Shown here: positions 23,798-31,241 of the stretch, one piece after another
Numbering within the stretch: the first letter of the stretch is position 1
Layout of the letters: every line of letters starts with the position of its first letter
From: DATKKK01 sp035542975
GTDB taxonomy: Archaea; Thermoproteota; Bathyarchaeia; Bathyarchaeales; Bathycorpusculaceae
DNA: 36,847 nucleotides
Reading direction: 5' to 3'
Assembly (NCBI GenBank): GCA_035542975.1
Contig: DATKKK010000082.1
Span: 1-36,847, forward strand
Made by a program: the position numbers and the translations under genes
Notes under the pieces: generated by a model
The model's database searches: none
Told to the model about the DNA's origin: nothing
Seen by the model: only the letters and a program-made list of their open reading frames with translations

Positions 23798-24259
23798 ATG
23801 TCAGAGGCACCCACTAAACGCTCGCTTCAACTATTGAGAATGCTATACGAAAAAGGTAAAGCCTCAACCACATTCACGTTGCACATAAAACAAGACGCGT
23901 TAGCAACACAACTGGGCATAAGCAGACAAGCATTAAACGTTCACTTACGGAAGCTCAGAGACTTGAACTGCATACGCACCGGCAGAGGCTTCATAGACGT
24001 AACTGAGAAAGGGTTAGGCATGCTTGGCATGTCCTCAACTCCAGCTTTCATACTTATCAGAGTGTCACCAGTAAAAAGAATCCACGTTTACGAAAAAATC
24101 AGGGAGCTCACAGTTCAAAGAGCCTTCAGAATCACAGGTGACTTTGACGCCCTCTTGCTTGTGGAAAGAGAAAAACTCGACGAAGTGTTAAAAAAGCTAT
24201 ACGCTATTGATGGTATACAAGACACAAGATCATACGTCACGATAGAAACAGTAAAGTGA
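23798..24259 (+). CDS. Lrp/AsnC-like transcriptional regulator
   Basis: A 153-residue regulator. The N-terminal helix-turn-helix lies at about 28-60 (QDALATQLGISRQALNVHLRKLRDL), with a short wing (IRTGRGFIDVTEKG). The C-terminal half (about 80-150) looks like the RAM ligand-binding domain of Lrp proteins: FILIRVSPVKRIHVYEKIRE, FRITGDFDALLLVEREKL, and IDGIQDTRSYVTIE. The HTH is a little longer than in classical Lrp. The gene is directly upstream of sucC, and the sucC frame runs into its stop codon, so it is co-transcribed with succinyl-CoA synthetase. It probably controls this operon and itself through the repeats upstream; the effector (amino acid or TCA intermediate) is unknown. Confidence 0.78.
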   Translation: MSEAPTKRSLQLLRMLYEKGKASTTFTLHIKQDALATQLGISRQALNVHLRKLRDLNCIRTGRGFIDVTEKGLGMLGMSSTPAFILIRVSPVKRIHVYEKIRELTVQRAFRITGDFDALLLVEREKLDEVLKKLYAIDGIQDTRSYVTIETVK

Positions 24260-24273
24260 GGTTAAGAAACGCG

Positions 24274-25422
24274 TTGAAACTCTTTGAGTACGAAGCCAAA
24301 AACATACTAGCAAAATACGGAATCCCAACACCGCAAGGCGAACTAGCAACCAGCACAAACCAAGCTCACGAAGTAGCCGCCAAGCTAAAGCCACCGCTCG
24401 TAGTCAAGGCTCAGGTTTTAGTTGCAGGAAGAGGAAAAGCAGGCGGAATTCTTTTCGCTAACTCTGTTGAAGAAGCCGAAAAAGCCACACAAAAACTACT
24501 AAGCATGCAGATAAAGGGCATACCTGTCAAGAGCGTGTGGATTGAAGAAAAAATACAGGTAAAAAAAGAACTCTACTTCGGCATAACTACTGACAGATTC
24601 AACCAAAGCTACGTTGCAATTGCCTCTGCAGTCGGCGGAATGGAGATCGAGGAAATAGCCCAGAAAAACCCGGAAAAAGTAATAAAAATCCTGATTAACC
24701 CACAATTAGGTCTTTGCTCTTTTCACACACGCGAAATTGCCAAAAAAATTGGCTACTCTGGAACACAGATTTCTGAACTCGGCAGAACCCTCGAAAAACT
24801 ATACCGTGCTTGTATAGATTATGATGCAGAATTAATCGAAATGAACCCGATAGTGGAAACAGCCGAAGGAAAATTCGTCGCCGCAGATGCACGTATAATA
24901 ATAGACGATAACGCACTGTTCCGCCACCAAGAATACAAGAAAAGGCTGCTAGAAGGCGAAAGCGAGCTTACACCCCAAGAATTGGAAGCCATGAAAAACG
25001 ACCTCGCCTACGTCAAACTAGATGGAAACATAGGCGTAATAGGCAACGGAGCAGGTCTTGTCATGGCAACGCTGGACACAATCCAATATTACGGGGGAAA
25101 ACCAGCGAACTTCTTAGACGTTGGCGGAGGAGCAGCAGCAGAAACGACAGCAACCGCCCTCAGAATCGTGCTCTCAGACCCAAACGTCAAGGCCCTCTTC
25201 ATAAACATCCTAGGCGGCATAACCCGATGCGACGAAGTGGCAAAAGGAATCCTTGAAGCAAAAGAAAAAATCGGAGTCACCAAACCAACAGTAATCAGGC
25301 TCGTAGGCACTAACGAAAAAGAAGGAAAACAAATTCTAACAGAAGCAGGAATACACGTGCTAGACAGCATGGAAGAAGCCGCACAGAAAGCGGTTGAAAT
25401 CGCCAAGCAAGGAGGCAAGTAA
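24274..25422 (+). CDS. sucC: Succinyl-CoA synthetase, beta subunit (ADP-forming type)
   Basis: An ATP-grasp beta subunit of about 382 residues. With SucD it interconverts succinyl-CoA + ADP + Pi and succinate + CoA + ATP. The N-terminal MKLFEYEAKNILAKYG and VVKAQVLVAGRGKAGGI, the middle EMNPIVETAEGKFVAADARI, and the C-terminal GNGAGLVMATLDTIQYYGG, FLDVGGGA and INILGGITRCDEVA are all family features. I prefer the TTG at 24274, which gives the conserved N-terminus and has GAGGT 11 nt upstream; the GTG at 24256, overlapping the regulator stop, would add six residues. The sucD start lies 1 nt after the stop. A related acyl-CoA synthetase specificity is possible. Confidence 0.9.
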   Translation: MKLFEYEAKNILAKYGIPTPQGELATSTNQAHEVAAKLKPPLVVKAQVLVAGRGKAGGILFANSVEEAEKATQKLLSMQIKGIPVKSVWIEEKIQVKKELYFGITTDRFNQSYVAIASAVGGMEIEEIAQKNPEKVIKILINPQLGLCSFHTREIAKKIGYSGTQISELGRTLEKLYRACIDYDAELIEMNPIVETAEGKFVAADARIIIDDNALFRHQEYKKRLLEGESELTPQELEAMKNDLAYVKLDGNIGVIGNGAGLVMATLDTIQYYGGKPANFLDVGGGAAAETTATALRIVLSDPNVKALFINILGGITRCDEVAKGILEAKEKIGVTKPTVIRLVGTNEKEGKQILTEAGIHVLDSMEEAAQKAVEIAKQGGK

Positions 25423-25423
25423 C

Positions 25424-26302
25424 GTGGGAATAATTATTGACAAGAACACACTAGCAATAGTTCAAGGCATAACTGGAACACAGGGAAGCTTTCACACTAA
25501 GCTCATGATGGAGTATGGTACCAAAATTGTGGCGGGCACAACCACGTCTGGAAAAGGCGGCACGCAAATAAACGGAATCCCAGTCTACGACACCGTGGAG
25601 GAAGCACAAAACAAACATTCAGCAAACGCTTCCATAATCTTCGTACCAGCACCATACGCCGCAGACGCAACTCTGGAAGCCCTAGAAAACGGAATAAAAA
25701 CCGTCGTAGTAATCACTGAACACATTCCTATAAGAGACGCAATCACTGTGATGGCACGGGCAAAACAGCTCAAAGCAACAATAGTCGGACCGAACACACC
25801 CGGCGTCATAACGCCAAACGAAAGCAAGCTTGGAATAATGCCAGCCCATATTTTCAAGAAAGGCATGGTAGGCATGGTCTCAAGAAGCGGAACTCTCACA
25901 TACGAAATAGCAGCCAGCTTGACAAAGAACGAGCTTGGACAGTCAACGTGTCTCGGCTTGGGCGGAGACCCAATTACGGGTTTAAACTTCATGGATGCAT
26001 TAGCAATGTTCGAAAAAGACCCGCAGACTAAAGCCTGCGTGTTGTTGGGAGAAATAGGCGGTAACCTAGAAGAACTCGCGGCAGAATACATCTCAAAGCA
26101 AAAATTCTCAAAACCAGTAGTAGCCTTCATAGCAGGGCGTTCTGCACCTCCGGGTAAACGCATGGGGCACGCAGGAGCCATAATTACAGGCAAGGCTGGA
26201 ACAGCGGAAACCAAGATTGAAGCGTTCAAGAAAGCTGGCGTGAGAACAGCGGAAAAACCAAGTGAAGTGGCAGAACTATTAAAACCACTCATCAAACCAT
26301 AG
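25424..26302 (+). CDS. sucD: Succinyl-CoA synthetase, alpha subunit
   Basis: A 292-residue alpha subunit that binds CoA and carries the phosphohistidine. The N-terminal Rossmann part has VQGITGTQGSFHTKLMMEYG, the CoA domain runs through GPNTPGVITP, and the GLGGDPITGLNFMDAL block follows. The active-site histidine is in RMGHAGAIITGKAGTA (about residues 245-260). I chose the GTG at 25424 because GGAGG (25411-25415) lies 8 nt upstream and this gives the canonical start. It is 1 nt after sucC and ends the regulator-sucC-sucD operon. Together with KorABC it provides 2-oxoglutarate to succinate conversion with substrate-level ATP (inference). Confidence 0.93.
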   Translation: MGIIIDKNTLAIVQGITGTQGSFHTKLMMEYGTKIVAGTTTSGKGGTQINGIPVYDTVEEAQNKHSANASIIFVPAPYAADATLEALENGIKTVVVITEHIPIRDAITVMARAKQLKATIVGPNTPGVITPNESKLGIMPAHIFKKGMVGMVSRSGTLTYEIAASLTKNELGQSTCLGLGGDPITGLNFMDALAMFEKDPQTKACVLLGEIGGNLEELAAEYISKQKFSKPVVAFIAGRSAPPGKRMGHAGAIITGKAGTAETKIEAFKKAGVRTAEKPSEVAELLKPLIKP

Positions 26303-26392
26303 TTGAAGAGGATGCGACGCGCATAGGTTTGGCAAAAAGTATATTTGTCAGATGGATATCTGAGTCTTAGCCACTATAAAGAAGGTTAATAA

Positions 26393-26554
26393 GTGCCGAT
26401 TGTTGATCCGATAAAGAAAACCATTGCGCAAAAGCACAGGTTGTACATGAAAATCTGCCGTGATTGCGGTGCAAGGAATGCTGGAACTGCAATCAAATGC
26501 AGAAAGTGCCGGGGCAAACACTTGCGCTGGAAGAAACGGGAAATCGTGAAGTAA
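26393..26554 (+). CDS. rpl40e: Ribosomal protein L40e
   Basis: A 53-residue zinc-finger ribosomal protein: a GTG start, then MPIVDPIKKTIAQKHRLYMK, ICRDCGARN and IKCRKCRGKHLRWKKRE. Four cysteines in CxxC...CxxC spacing form the zinc knuckle, and the basic tail matches archaeal L40e. GAAGGTT (about 26381-26387) lies 5 nt before the GTG. A TATA-like AAGTATATT at about 26336-26344 may be its promoter. The gene stands between sucD and the convergent DUF116 gene. Confidence 0.93.
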   Translation: MPIVDPIKKTIAQKHRLYMKICRDCGARNAGTAIKCRKCRGKHLRWKKREIVK

Positions 26555-26581
26555 GCTTACAGAATTCTGGTTGTTCCTAAG

Positions 26582-27229
26582 CTAATCGACAACAACGTTA
26601 ACCTGCTCATCTTGTGAAAGAATATTAAGCAAGCTTTCAAAGTTGAAAACAGTGTTTGCACAGCCATTCTTTATCAGCGGAACAGCCTGACCTGCCACGC
26701 CCATATCATCCAAAAAGTCGCCGCTCAACTTTAACTCTTCGCCACAAGCAACTCCAACCGCACCTTCATACTGTTTGGATTTCAAAATTTTTGGAACACA
26801 CGAACCGCCAGGTAAGATGTAAACATCATAACCCTTCTTCTCAGCATAAGACACTGATTTATTCACCAAACAATCTGGAGAGCAGCGCGCACAAATGTAG
26901 GAGGGAATGTTCGGGTCAAAAGTTGCTTGACAGCGATTATCCATGTATTTTCTAGAGCAGTGTGGAAGAAAAAGCGCTCTTTTCTTAGTTTTCAGAAACC
27001 TTTCTTTTTCAACCAGATTTCTCGACTGCATGTCTATCAAATCTTGGAGAAGAACCACGGCATCAGACAGGTTAAGGCCCGTTGCTTCTTGGATTTTGAA
27101 TTTCTTTATAATGCTATGTGCAGTGTTACCTATCTGTTTATGCATGCCTTTTTGATAGCTAACTTTAGTGATCTCAGTAAAAACGAACCGCGAAATCCTT
27201 GAAAGGTCAAAGGTGAATTTATATGGCAT
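26582..27229 (-). CDS. DUF116 family protein, cysteine-rich
   Basis: A 215-residue member of DUF116 (COG1852), function unknown. The N-terminal third is helical. The conserved part starts at ALFLPHCSRKYMDNRC (C91, C100) and continues YICARCSPDC (C113, C116, C120), YILPGGSCVPKILK (C144), GVACGEEL (C162) and LIKNGC (C190). Eight cysteines in this arrangement suggest a metal or Fe-S site. There is no signal peptide or membrane helix, so it is probably cytoplasmic. It converges on the L40e gene and is divergent from a small TPR-like gene. The family assignment is from motif memory. Confidence 0.75.
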   Translation of the reverse strand: MPYKFTFDLSRISRFVFTEITKVSYQKGMHKQIGNTAHSIIKKFKIQEATGLNLSDAVVLLQDLIDMQSRNLVEKERFLKTKKRALFLPHCSRKYMDNRCQATFDPNIPSYICARCSPDCLVNKSVSYAEKKGYDVYILPGGSCVPKILKSKQYEGAVGVACGEELKLSGDFLDDMGVAGQAVPLIKNGCANTVFNFESLLNILSQDEQVNVVVD

Positions 27230-27312
27230 AGCAGTACATAGTAAACAAACAAACCTTTAAAACTGCCGATTACAATAATGTGTAAGCACTTTGAAACGAG
27301 GAGGTTCAACAT

Positions 27313-27705
27313 TTGGGCTGGTGGAAAAGATCAAAGAAAATAGATGAAAAATTGTTGGTAAACCCAGTCACTGTTAAAACAGAACTGGAACAATTCTTAG
27401 CAGATGATAAAACAACCTACGAAGCCTTGCGGCGAACTATGTTTCTTGATCCTAGGAAACCTGAAAGCTCATCAAAGGATATTGCAGATAAAGCCAAAAA
27501 AGCTGAAAAAAATCCGATAGTAGCCGGGCAGTTGTACGATATTGCTGGAAGCTTGGCGATTTATGAAGGAGATGCCGAAAAAGTCGCCGAGTATTTTGGT
27601 AAATGCGAGAAACTATTACCGCAAAAAAGCTATCCGATCTTGAAAAACCCAGAGAAAGCAGTGGCTAAAGCACAGGAATACTACCAGAAGTATCTGAAAA
27701 CATAA
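27313..27705 (+). CDS. Small helical, TPR-like protein of unknown function
   Basis: A 130-residue protein with no recognised name. It starts with TTG, with GGAGGT (27300-27305) 7 nt upstream, a strong site that decides the start. The N-terminus is basic (GWWKRSKKIDEKL). The body is all helical, and the segment about 70-125 (NPIVAGQLYDIAGSLAIYEG, then DAEKVAEYFGKCEKLLP and AVAKAQEYYQKYL) looks like one or two TPR-type helical hairpins. There is no signal peptide. It is divergent from DUF116 by 83 nt and convergent with the zinc-ribbon gene. Confidence 0.6.
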   Translation: MGWWKRSKKIDEKLLVNPVTVKTELEQFLADDKTTYEALRRTMFLDPRKPESSSKDIADKAKKAEKNPIVAGQLYDIAGSLAIYEGDAEKVAEYFGKCEKLLPQKSYPILKNPEKAVAKAQEYYQKYLKT

Positions 27706-27760
27706 CTTCCTAAGCGTCAGCGCGCTCTAGAGGAAGACTAAAAACAACAAACCTTTTTTG

Positions 27761-28192
27761 CTATTTTTCCTGCTCTTCAGCATAACCTAGAAGCTCTCTT
27801 AAAGATTTTACGTCCTCCCGCAACGTACTCACTTCGTTTTCAAGAGCAACCACCCTTGACTCAGCAACCTCCCTTAACTTGTCAATTTCGATCATCAAGT
27901 TTGAACGCTCAGTTTCCAAAGTTTTAATTTTTTCGCGTAGATTCCTCAGACTTTGCATTAGCTCCCCCTGAATTCCTTTAATTCTTTCAACCATATTCTT
28001 AATGTTTGCTGCTTCCTCAACTCTTGTTTCTGCATCTACAACTGCTCTAAACCTGGCTTTACAATTGGGGCACTCGTATATTCCCACAACAAGTTTAGAT
28101 TCTTTAATCTGTCCAACGGTTTTCCGAGAAGGAATGGGCCATGTCTTGATTGGAGTGGCGGTTTCTACTCCACATTTTGGACACTTAGCCAA
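27761..28192 (-). CDS. Zinc-ribbon coiled-coil protein of unknown function
   Basis: A 143-residue protein. The N-terminal zinc ribbon has CPKC (C4, C7) and CPNC (C41, C44) with an intervening beta hairpin. Residues about 55-138 are a continuous coiled coil with regular leucines (IQGELMQSLRNLREKIKTLE, then LREVAESRVVALENEVSTLR). This domain pair is seen in some archaeal proteins annotated as chromosome-associated or transcription-related, but I would not give a function. It lies 113 nt downstream of tfb on the same strand and could be in the same transcript. Confidence 0.65.
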   Translation of the reverse strand: MAKCPKCGVETATPIKTWPIPSRKTVGQIKESKLVVGIYECPNCKARFRAVVDAETRVEEAANIKNMVERIKGIQGELMQSLRNLREKIKTLETERSNLMIEIDKLREVAESRVVALENEVSTLREDVKSLRELLGYAEEQEK

Positions 28193-28305
28193 ATTCTACA
28201 CTCCTCAAGAAACTATGCCCCTACAATCTAAAATGTGTTTTGCAGAAACAAGCGTAATCGAAGTAATCCATTGATAGTAGTGTACGCCTTAAAAAAAGGA
28301 AAAGG

Positions 28306-29274
28306 TTAGAGACTCATTTCAAACCTTAAACGTTCAACAAGCTCTTTGTAGCGATTTCTAATAGTAACTTCAGTCACCTGTGCAATCTCTGCTATTTCTC
28401 TTTGCGTTTTTCTCTCACCAGTCAAGACAGAAGCGATGTAGCTTGCCGCAGCAGCTATGCCCGTAGGTCCGCGACCTGAAGTGAGCTTGAGCTCTTTTGC
28501 TGCAGCCAAGATTTTGTGAGCGATTTCTTCAACTTTTCCCTGCATCGTCAGCTGATTTGAAAACTTGGTTATGTACTGGCTTGGTCGAAGCGGCGGGATA
28601 GAATAGTCGAGCTCCTTAATCAGAAATCGGTAGCTACGACCGACTTCTTTCTTGTTCACGCTTGACGCTTGGGCTATCTCTTCCAAAGTCCTAGCTAGAC
28701 CACATTGTCTGCATCCTAAGTAGATGGCTGCTGCAGTTACGCCTTGAATGGATCTCCCGCGTATCAGTCGTTCCTTAACGGCTTTACGATAAATAACTGA
28801 AGCTGTTTCCAGAATATTCTTAGGAAGGTTCAGGTTGTTGGCAATCTTTGTGATTTCAGACAGCGCAAAAGCCAAGTTGCGTTCAGTTGCATCAGAAACT
28901 CTTATACGACGCTGCCACTTTCTAAGTCGATAGACCTGCGCTTTTTGTCCAGGCGACAAACTTTTTCCATAAATGTCTCGATCATGCCAATCAATCATCG
29001 TTGATAAGCCTTTATCGTGAATCGTGTAAGTTAAAGGAGCACCTACTCGTGTTCGTTTAGCCCGTTGGTCATCATCAAAAGCTCTCCACTCAGGTCCTCT
29101 ATCAGCTATCTTTTGAGCCACCACGATGCCGCAATCCATGCAAACTATCTCAGCTGATTCGTAGTCACGCATAAGCCGTGTACTGCCACACTCGGGGCAA
29201 ACTTGAACCTTTGCATGTTCAGCGTTTTGCGCTGATGAGGCAGAGTTCGTATCCTCACGCACTTCATCATTCAC
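28306..29274 (-). CDS. tfb: Transcription initiation factor TFB
   Basis: A 322-residue TFIIB homologue that recruits RNA polymerase to TBP-bound promoters. The N-terminal zinc ribbon has C26, C29, C45 and C48 (CPECG...CMDCG). The B-finger region follows (GPEWRAFDDDQRAKRTRVGA), and then two cyclin-like repeats, the first around LNLPKNILETASVIYRKAVK and the second around LTSGRGPTGIAAAASYIASV. The final HTH with TQREIAEIAQVTEVTIRNRY contacts the BRE. It overlaps the gar1 stop by 8 nt; the gar1-tfb pair is a common archaeal arrangement. Nothing is missing. Confidence 0.95.
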   Translation of the reverse strand: MNDEVREDTNSASSAQNAEHAKVQVCPECGSTRLMRDYESAEIVCMDCGIVVAQKIADRGPEWRAFDDDQRAKRTRVGAPLTYTIHDKGLSTMIDWHDRDIYGKSLSPGQKAQVYRLRKWQRRIRVSDATERNLAFALSEITKIANNLNLPKNILETASVIYRKAVKERLIRGRSIQGVTAAAIYLGCRQCGLARTLEEIAQASSVNKKEVGRSYRFLIKELDYSIPPLRPSQYITKFSNQLTMQGKVEEIAHKILAAAKELKLTSGRGPTGIAAAASYIASVLTGERKTQREIAEIAQVTEVTIRNRYKELVERLRFEMSL

Positions 29275-29524
29275 GTTTTATCTTTCTCCCTTCTCGCTTC
29301 GAGGGGAAAACATAGAGCATAGTATTAATCAGTTTTCCAGGTTCACGAGTTGAAGGGCTTATAGCAACATAAGGTGCTGACACGGGACCAAATATGTCGA
29401 AGACTCTCCCAACTGGTTTAAGGTTCTCGTCGACGACTGTTTCACCGATTTTAGGAGTGCATTCAACTTTGGCTATTATGTTTCGGCTTGGACTGATATG
29501 CAAGACTAGGCCTAATCTCTGCAA
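29267..29524 (-). CDS. gar1: Gar1-like H/ACA ribonucleoprotein subunit
   Basis: An 85-residue Gar1/Naf1-domain protein. Gar1 binds Cbf5 in the H/ACA guide RNP that converts uridine to pseudouridine in rRNA. The six-stranded barrel is visible as LGLVLHISPSRNIIAKV, then IGETVVDENLKPVGRVFDIF and PVSAPYVAISPS, followed by a basic tail (KREGRKIKRE). The start appears to be a TTG at 29524, with a GAGGGG site about 11 nt upstream. It overlaps tfb by 8 nt. It is divergent from rpl7ae, another H/ACA RNP component, across about 200 nt. Confidence 0.88.
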   Translation of the reverse strand: MQRLGLVLHISPSRNIIAKVECTPKIGETVVDENLKPVGRVFDIFGPVSAPYVAISPSTREPGKLINTMLYVFPSKREGRKIKRE

Positions 29525-29546
29525 ACTTTTAAATTCCCCTCACGAA

Positions 29547-29581
29547 AAGCATGATGCTTCAACGAAGCAGATTATTTAAAC
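29547..29581 (-). promoter_or_regulatory. gar1 promoter region with overlapping inverted repeats
   Basis: On the minus strand GTTTAAATAA (about 29581-29571) is a TATA-like box about 50 nt from the gar1 start. Between it and the gene lie two palindromes sharing bases: AAGCATGATGCTT (29547-29559) and GCTTCAACGAAGC (29556-29568). They cannot both form hairpins at once, and may be an operator or an alternative leader structure. Significance is unproven. Confidence 0.35.
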
Positions 29582-29728
29582 TTTTCTACGTCCAACCATG
29601 GGACAGCTGCAGAAGCGAAGTTTTGAAAATTTCACTTAAATGTGTAAAAGAATCTGCTAGACATTAACAGACGAAACCTTCATAAATGAGGAATGTCGAT
29701 AAGACTGTGCTTTAAAGGGTGAAGGCTT

Positions 29729-30109
29729 ATGTCTAAACCATTTTACGTAAAGTTTGAGGTTTCGAAAGAACTTGCAGATGCGGCCTATGAAGCCCTGCAA
29801 ATAGCCTCTAAAACAGGTGTCGTCAGGAAAGGCACGAATGAAGCAACGAAAGCCATAGAAAGAGGGCAAGCAAAGCTTGTGGTAATAGCCGAAGATGTTG
29901 ACCCACCGGAAGTCGTAGCCCATCTGCCGCTGCTATGTGAAGAAAGAAAAATTCCATACGTCTTTGTGCCGAACAAAGAGAAGATAGGTACTGCCATAGG
30001 TATTGATGTCCCGGCCGCTGCAACGTGCATCATCAAAGAAGGAGATGCTGCTGGTTTAATCAAAGAGATCGTTACTAGAATCGAGCAGGCGAAAAGAGGA
30101 CCAACGTGA
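29729..30109 (+). CDS. rpl7ae: Ribosomal protein L7Ae
   Basis: A 126-residue L7Ae, which binds K-turns in 23S rRNA and in C/D, H/ACA and RNase P RNAs. Signatures are the RNA-contact segment VVRKGTNEATKAIERGQAKL, the VIAEDVDPPEVVAHLPLLCEE block, and VPNKEKIGTAIGIDVPAAA. The start ATG follows a purine-rich GGGTGAAGG. It is followed by S28e with a 1-nt overlap, then L24e, the usual archaeal order L7Ae-S28e-L24e. L7Ae is known to repress its own mRNA via a K-turn in some archaea; I do not see a convincing K-turn in the leader here. Confidence 0.96.
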   Translation: MSKPFYVKFEVSKELADAAYEALQIASKTGVVRKGTNEATKAIERGQAKLVVIAEDVDPPEVVAHLPLLCEERKIPYVFVPNKEKIGTAIGIDVPAAATCIIKEGDAAGLIKEIVTRIEQAKRGPT

Positions 30110-30360
30110 TGAGTAAAGAAGAAAAAGCAGTAAAAGTCGAGAAAGAGGCTGCGAAAGAAGAAGAGTTGATACCTGCAGAGGTAATTCAAGTTATCGGGCG
30201 CACTGGTGTGACCGGTGAGATTGCACAGGTGAGAGTACGCATACTGGAAGGAAAGGACAAGGGAAGAATCATAACCCGCAATGTTAAAGGACCAGTGAGA
30301 GCTCAAGACATGCTTATGCTCAGGGAAACCGAGAGAGAAGCAAAAAAAATAAACAGATAA
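30109..30360 (+). CDS. rps28e: Ribosomal protein S28e
   Basis: An 83-residue protein, small-subunit S28e with an extended acidic/basic N-terminus (KEEKAVKVEKEAAKEEEL). The S28e core reads IPAEVIQVIGRTGVTGEIAQ, VRVRILEGKDKGRIITRNVK, GPVRAQDMLMLRETEREA. I take the ATG at 30109, which overlaps the L7Ae stop (TGATG); a GTG at 30106 would add one methionine. The N-terminal extension of about 20 residues is longer than in classic S28e of about 70 residues, and may be lineage-specific. Confidence 0.93.
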   Translation: MSKEEKAVKVEKEAAKEEELIPAEVIQVIGRTGVTGEIAQVRVRILEGKDKGRIITRNVKGPVRAQDMLMLRETEREAKKINR

Positions 30361-30385
30361 ATTAAATTGTTAAGAAGGATTGCAT

Positions 30386-30583
30386 GTGGCTAAACCGCGA
30401 AAATGTTCGTTTTGTGGCAGCGAATTTCAAGCTGGCACAGGCATGATGTATGTTAAAAACGACGGATCGCTTTTGTGGTTCTGCTCGAGCAAATGCAGAA
30501 AAAGCTCCTTAGATTTCGGGCGAGATGCGCGTAAGCTGAAATGGACGACGTATTTTGGTAAAGAAGAGAAAGGAAAAGCCTAG
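30386..30583 (+). CDS. rpl24e: Ribosomal protein L24e
   Basis: A 65-residue zinc-finger ribosomal protein. CSFCG and CSSKCRK supply the four zinc cysteines, and IGxG-like FQAGTGMMYVKNDGSLLWFC is the family core, ending with the ARKLKWT motif. I prefer the GTG at 30386, giving MAKPRKCSFCG, because an AGGAT site lies just upstream; the TTG at 30380 falls inside that site. It closes the L7Ae-S28e-L24e operon; the ndk and infB genes that often follow are not here. Confidence 0.93.
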   Translation: MAKPRKCSFCGSEFQAGTGMMYVKNDGSLLWFCSSKCRKSSLDFGRDARKLKWTTYFGKEEKGKA

Positions 30584-30730
30584 ACTGTTTTTCACAACTG
30601 GCTAGCTTCATAGGGTTTAGCTTTTTTTATTGTTGATTATTTAGTGGATGTATCGTTTTTTGATATATTTTTCTACACGAAAGAACTGATTTATTAAGAT
30701 ACACGATAGATTGTGCAAAGGGGGAAGTAA

Positions 30731-30958
30731 ATGCGGCTACTGAATAAAAAACAATCCAAAAAAAATAACCTGTTAGAATTATCCGAACCTGAGAAGGTTT
30801 TGCTGCTTAAAAAAGCTAAAGAAGAACTAAAAGAAACAGTTATAGAGGCAAAGCTGTGGCAAGCGCTGCTTGGAGTTGAAAACGTCGCCGTTAACGGAAA
30901 TATCATATACAGTGAAAAACAACAACTAAACGGATTCCGCTTGGAAAACATGATGTAA
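30731..30958 (+). CDS. Small unknown protein (75 aa)
   Basis: A 75-residue protein I cannot name. GGGGAAG (about 30720-30726) lies 4 nt before the ATG, which supports real translation. The N-terminus is basic (RLLNKKQSKKNN), followed by a charged helix (LSEPEKVLLLKKAKEELKET) and a short beta-like end. There is no transmembrane helix or cysteine. It lies alone between L24e and the subtilase, with a TATA-like TTATTAAGATA about 30 nt upstream of the site. Function unknown. Confidence 0.5.
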   Translation: MRLLNKKQSKKNNLLELSEPEKVLLLKKAKEELKETVIEAKLWQALLGVENVAVNGNIIYSEKQQLNGFRLENMM

Positions 30959-31241
30959 CAACCTTTTGTTCTGTTTTTTGTATGCAACTGATCTGACATC
31001 AAACAACATCTAATTGAAGGAAATGGAAGCTGTGAAGTTTTTTGCCTAATACTTTCATGTTTACTGATGTTGTCTGAGACGATTTAAAAACTCGGTGTTC
31101 TCTTTTTGAACGGGTTTTGATGGGGCAAGTGTACATCGCATTTTGGTTTGTAACCTAAGACGACAAGATTGATTACCACGAGAGTTTAGACACTTGCGCT
31201 TTTCGAAAAAAAGGGGAAAAAGATTTTTTTCTTTTTGTTGC
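30959..31241. other. Intergenic region, no gene seen
   Basis: This 283-nt gap between the small protein and the convergent subtilase shows no RNA gene or coding frame I can support. It is AT-rich, with an oligo-T tract near its right end that serves the subtilase transcript. Confidence 0.4.
31206..31221 (-). terminator. Poly-T terminator of the subtilase gene
   Basis: On the minus strand a T5-C4-T7 tract begins about 20 nt after the subtilase stop. Such oligo-T tracts terminate archaeal transcription without a hairpin. Confidence 0.4.

Noticed and set aside
25585..26295. 236-codon open frame opposite sucD
   Set aside because: Antisense shadow of a conserved gene; its translation has no recognisable domain.
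29640..29728. K-turn in the L7Ae leader for autoregulation
   Set aside because: No arrangement with a 3-nt bulge followed by tandem G-A pairs could be drawn convincingly from the leader sequence.
29785..30306. 173-codon open frame opposite L7Ae and S28e
   Set aside because: Antisense to two certain ribosomal protein genes; no independent support.
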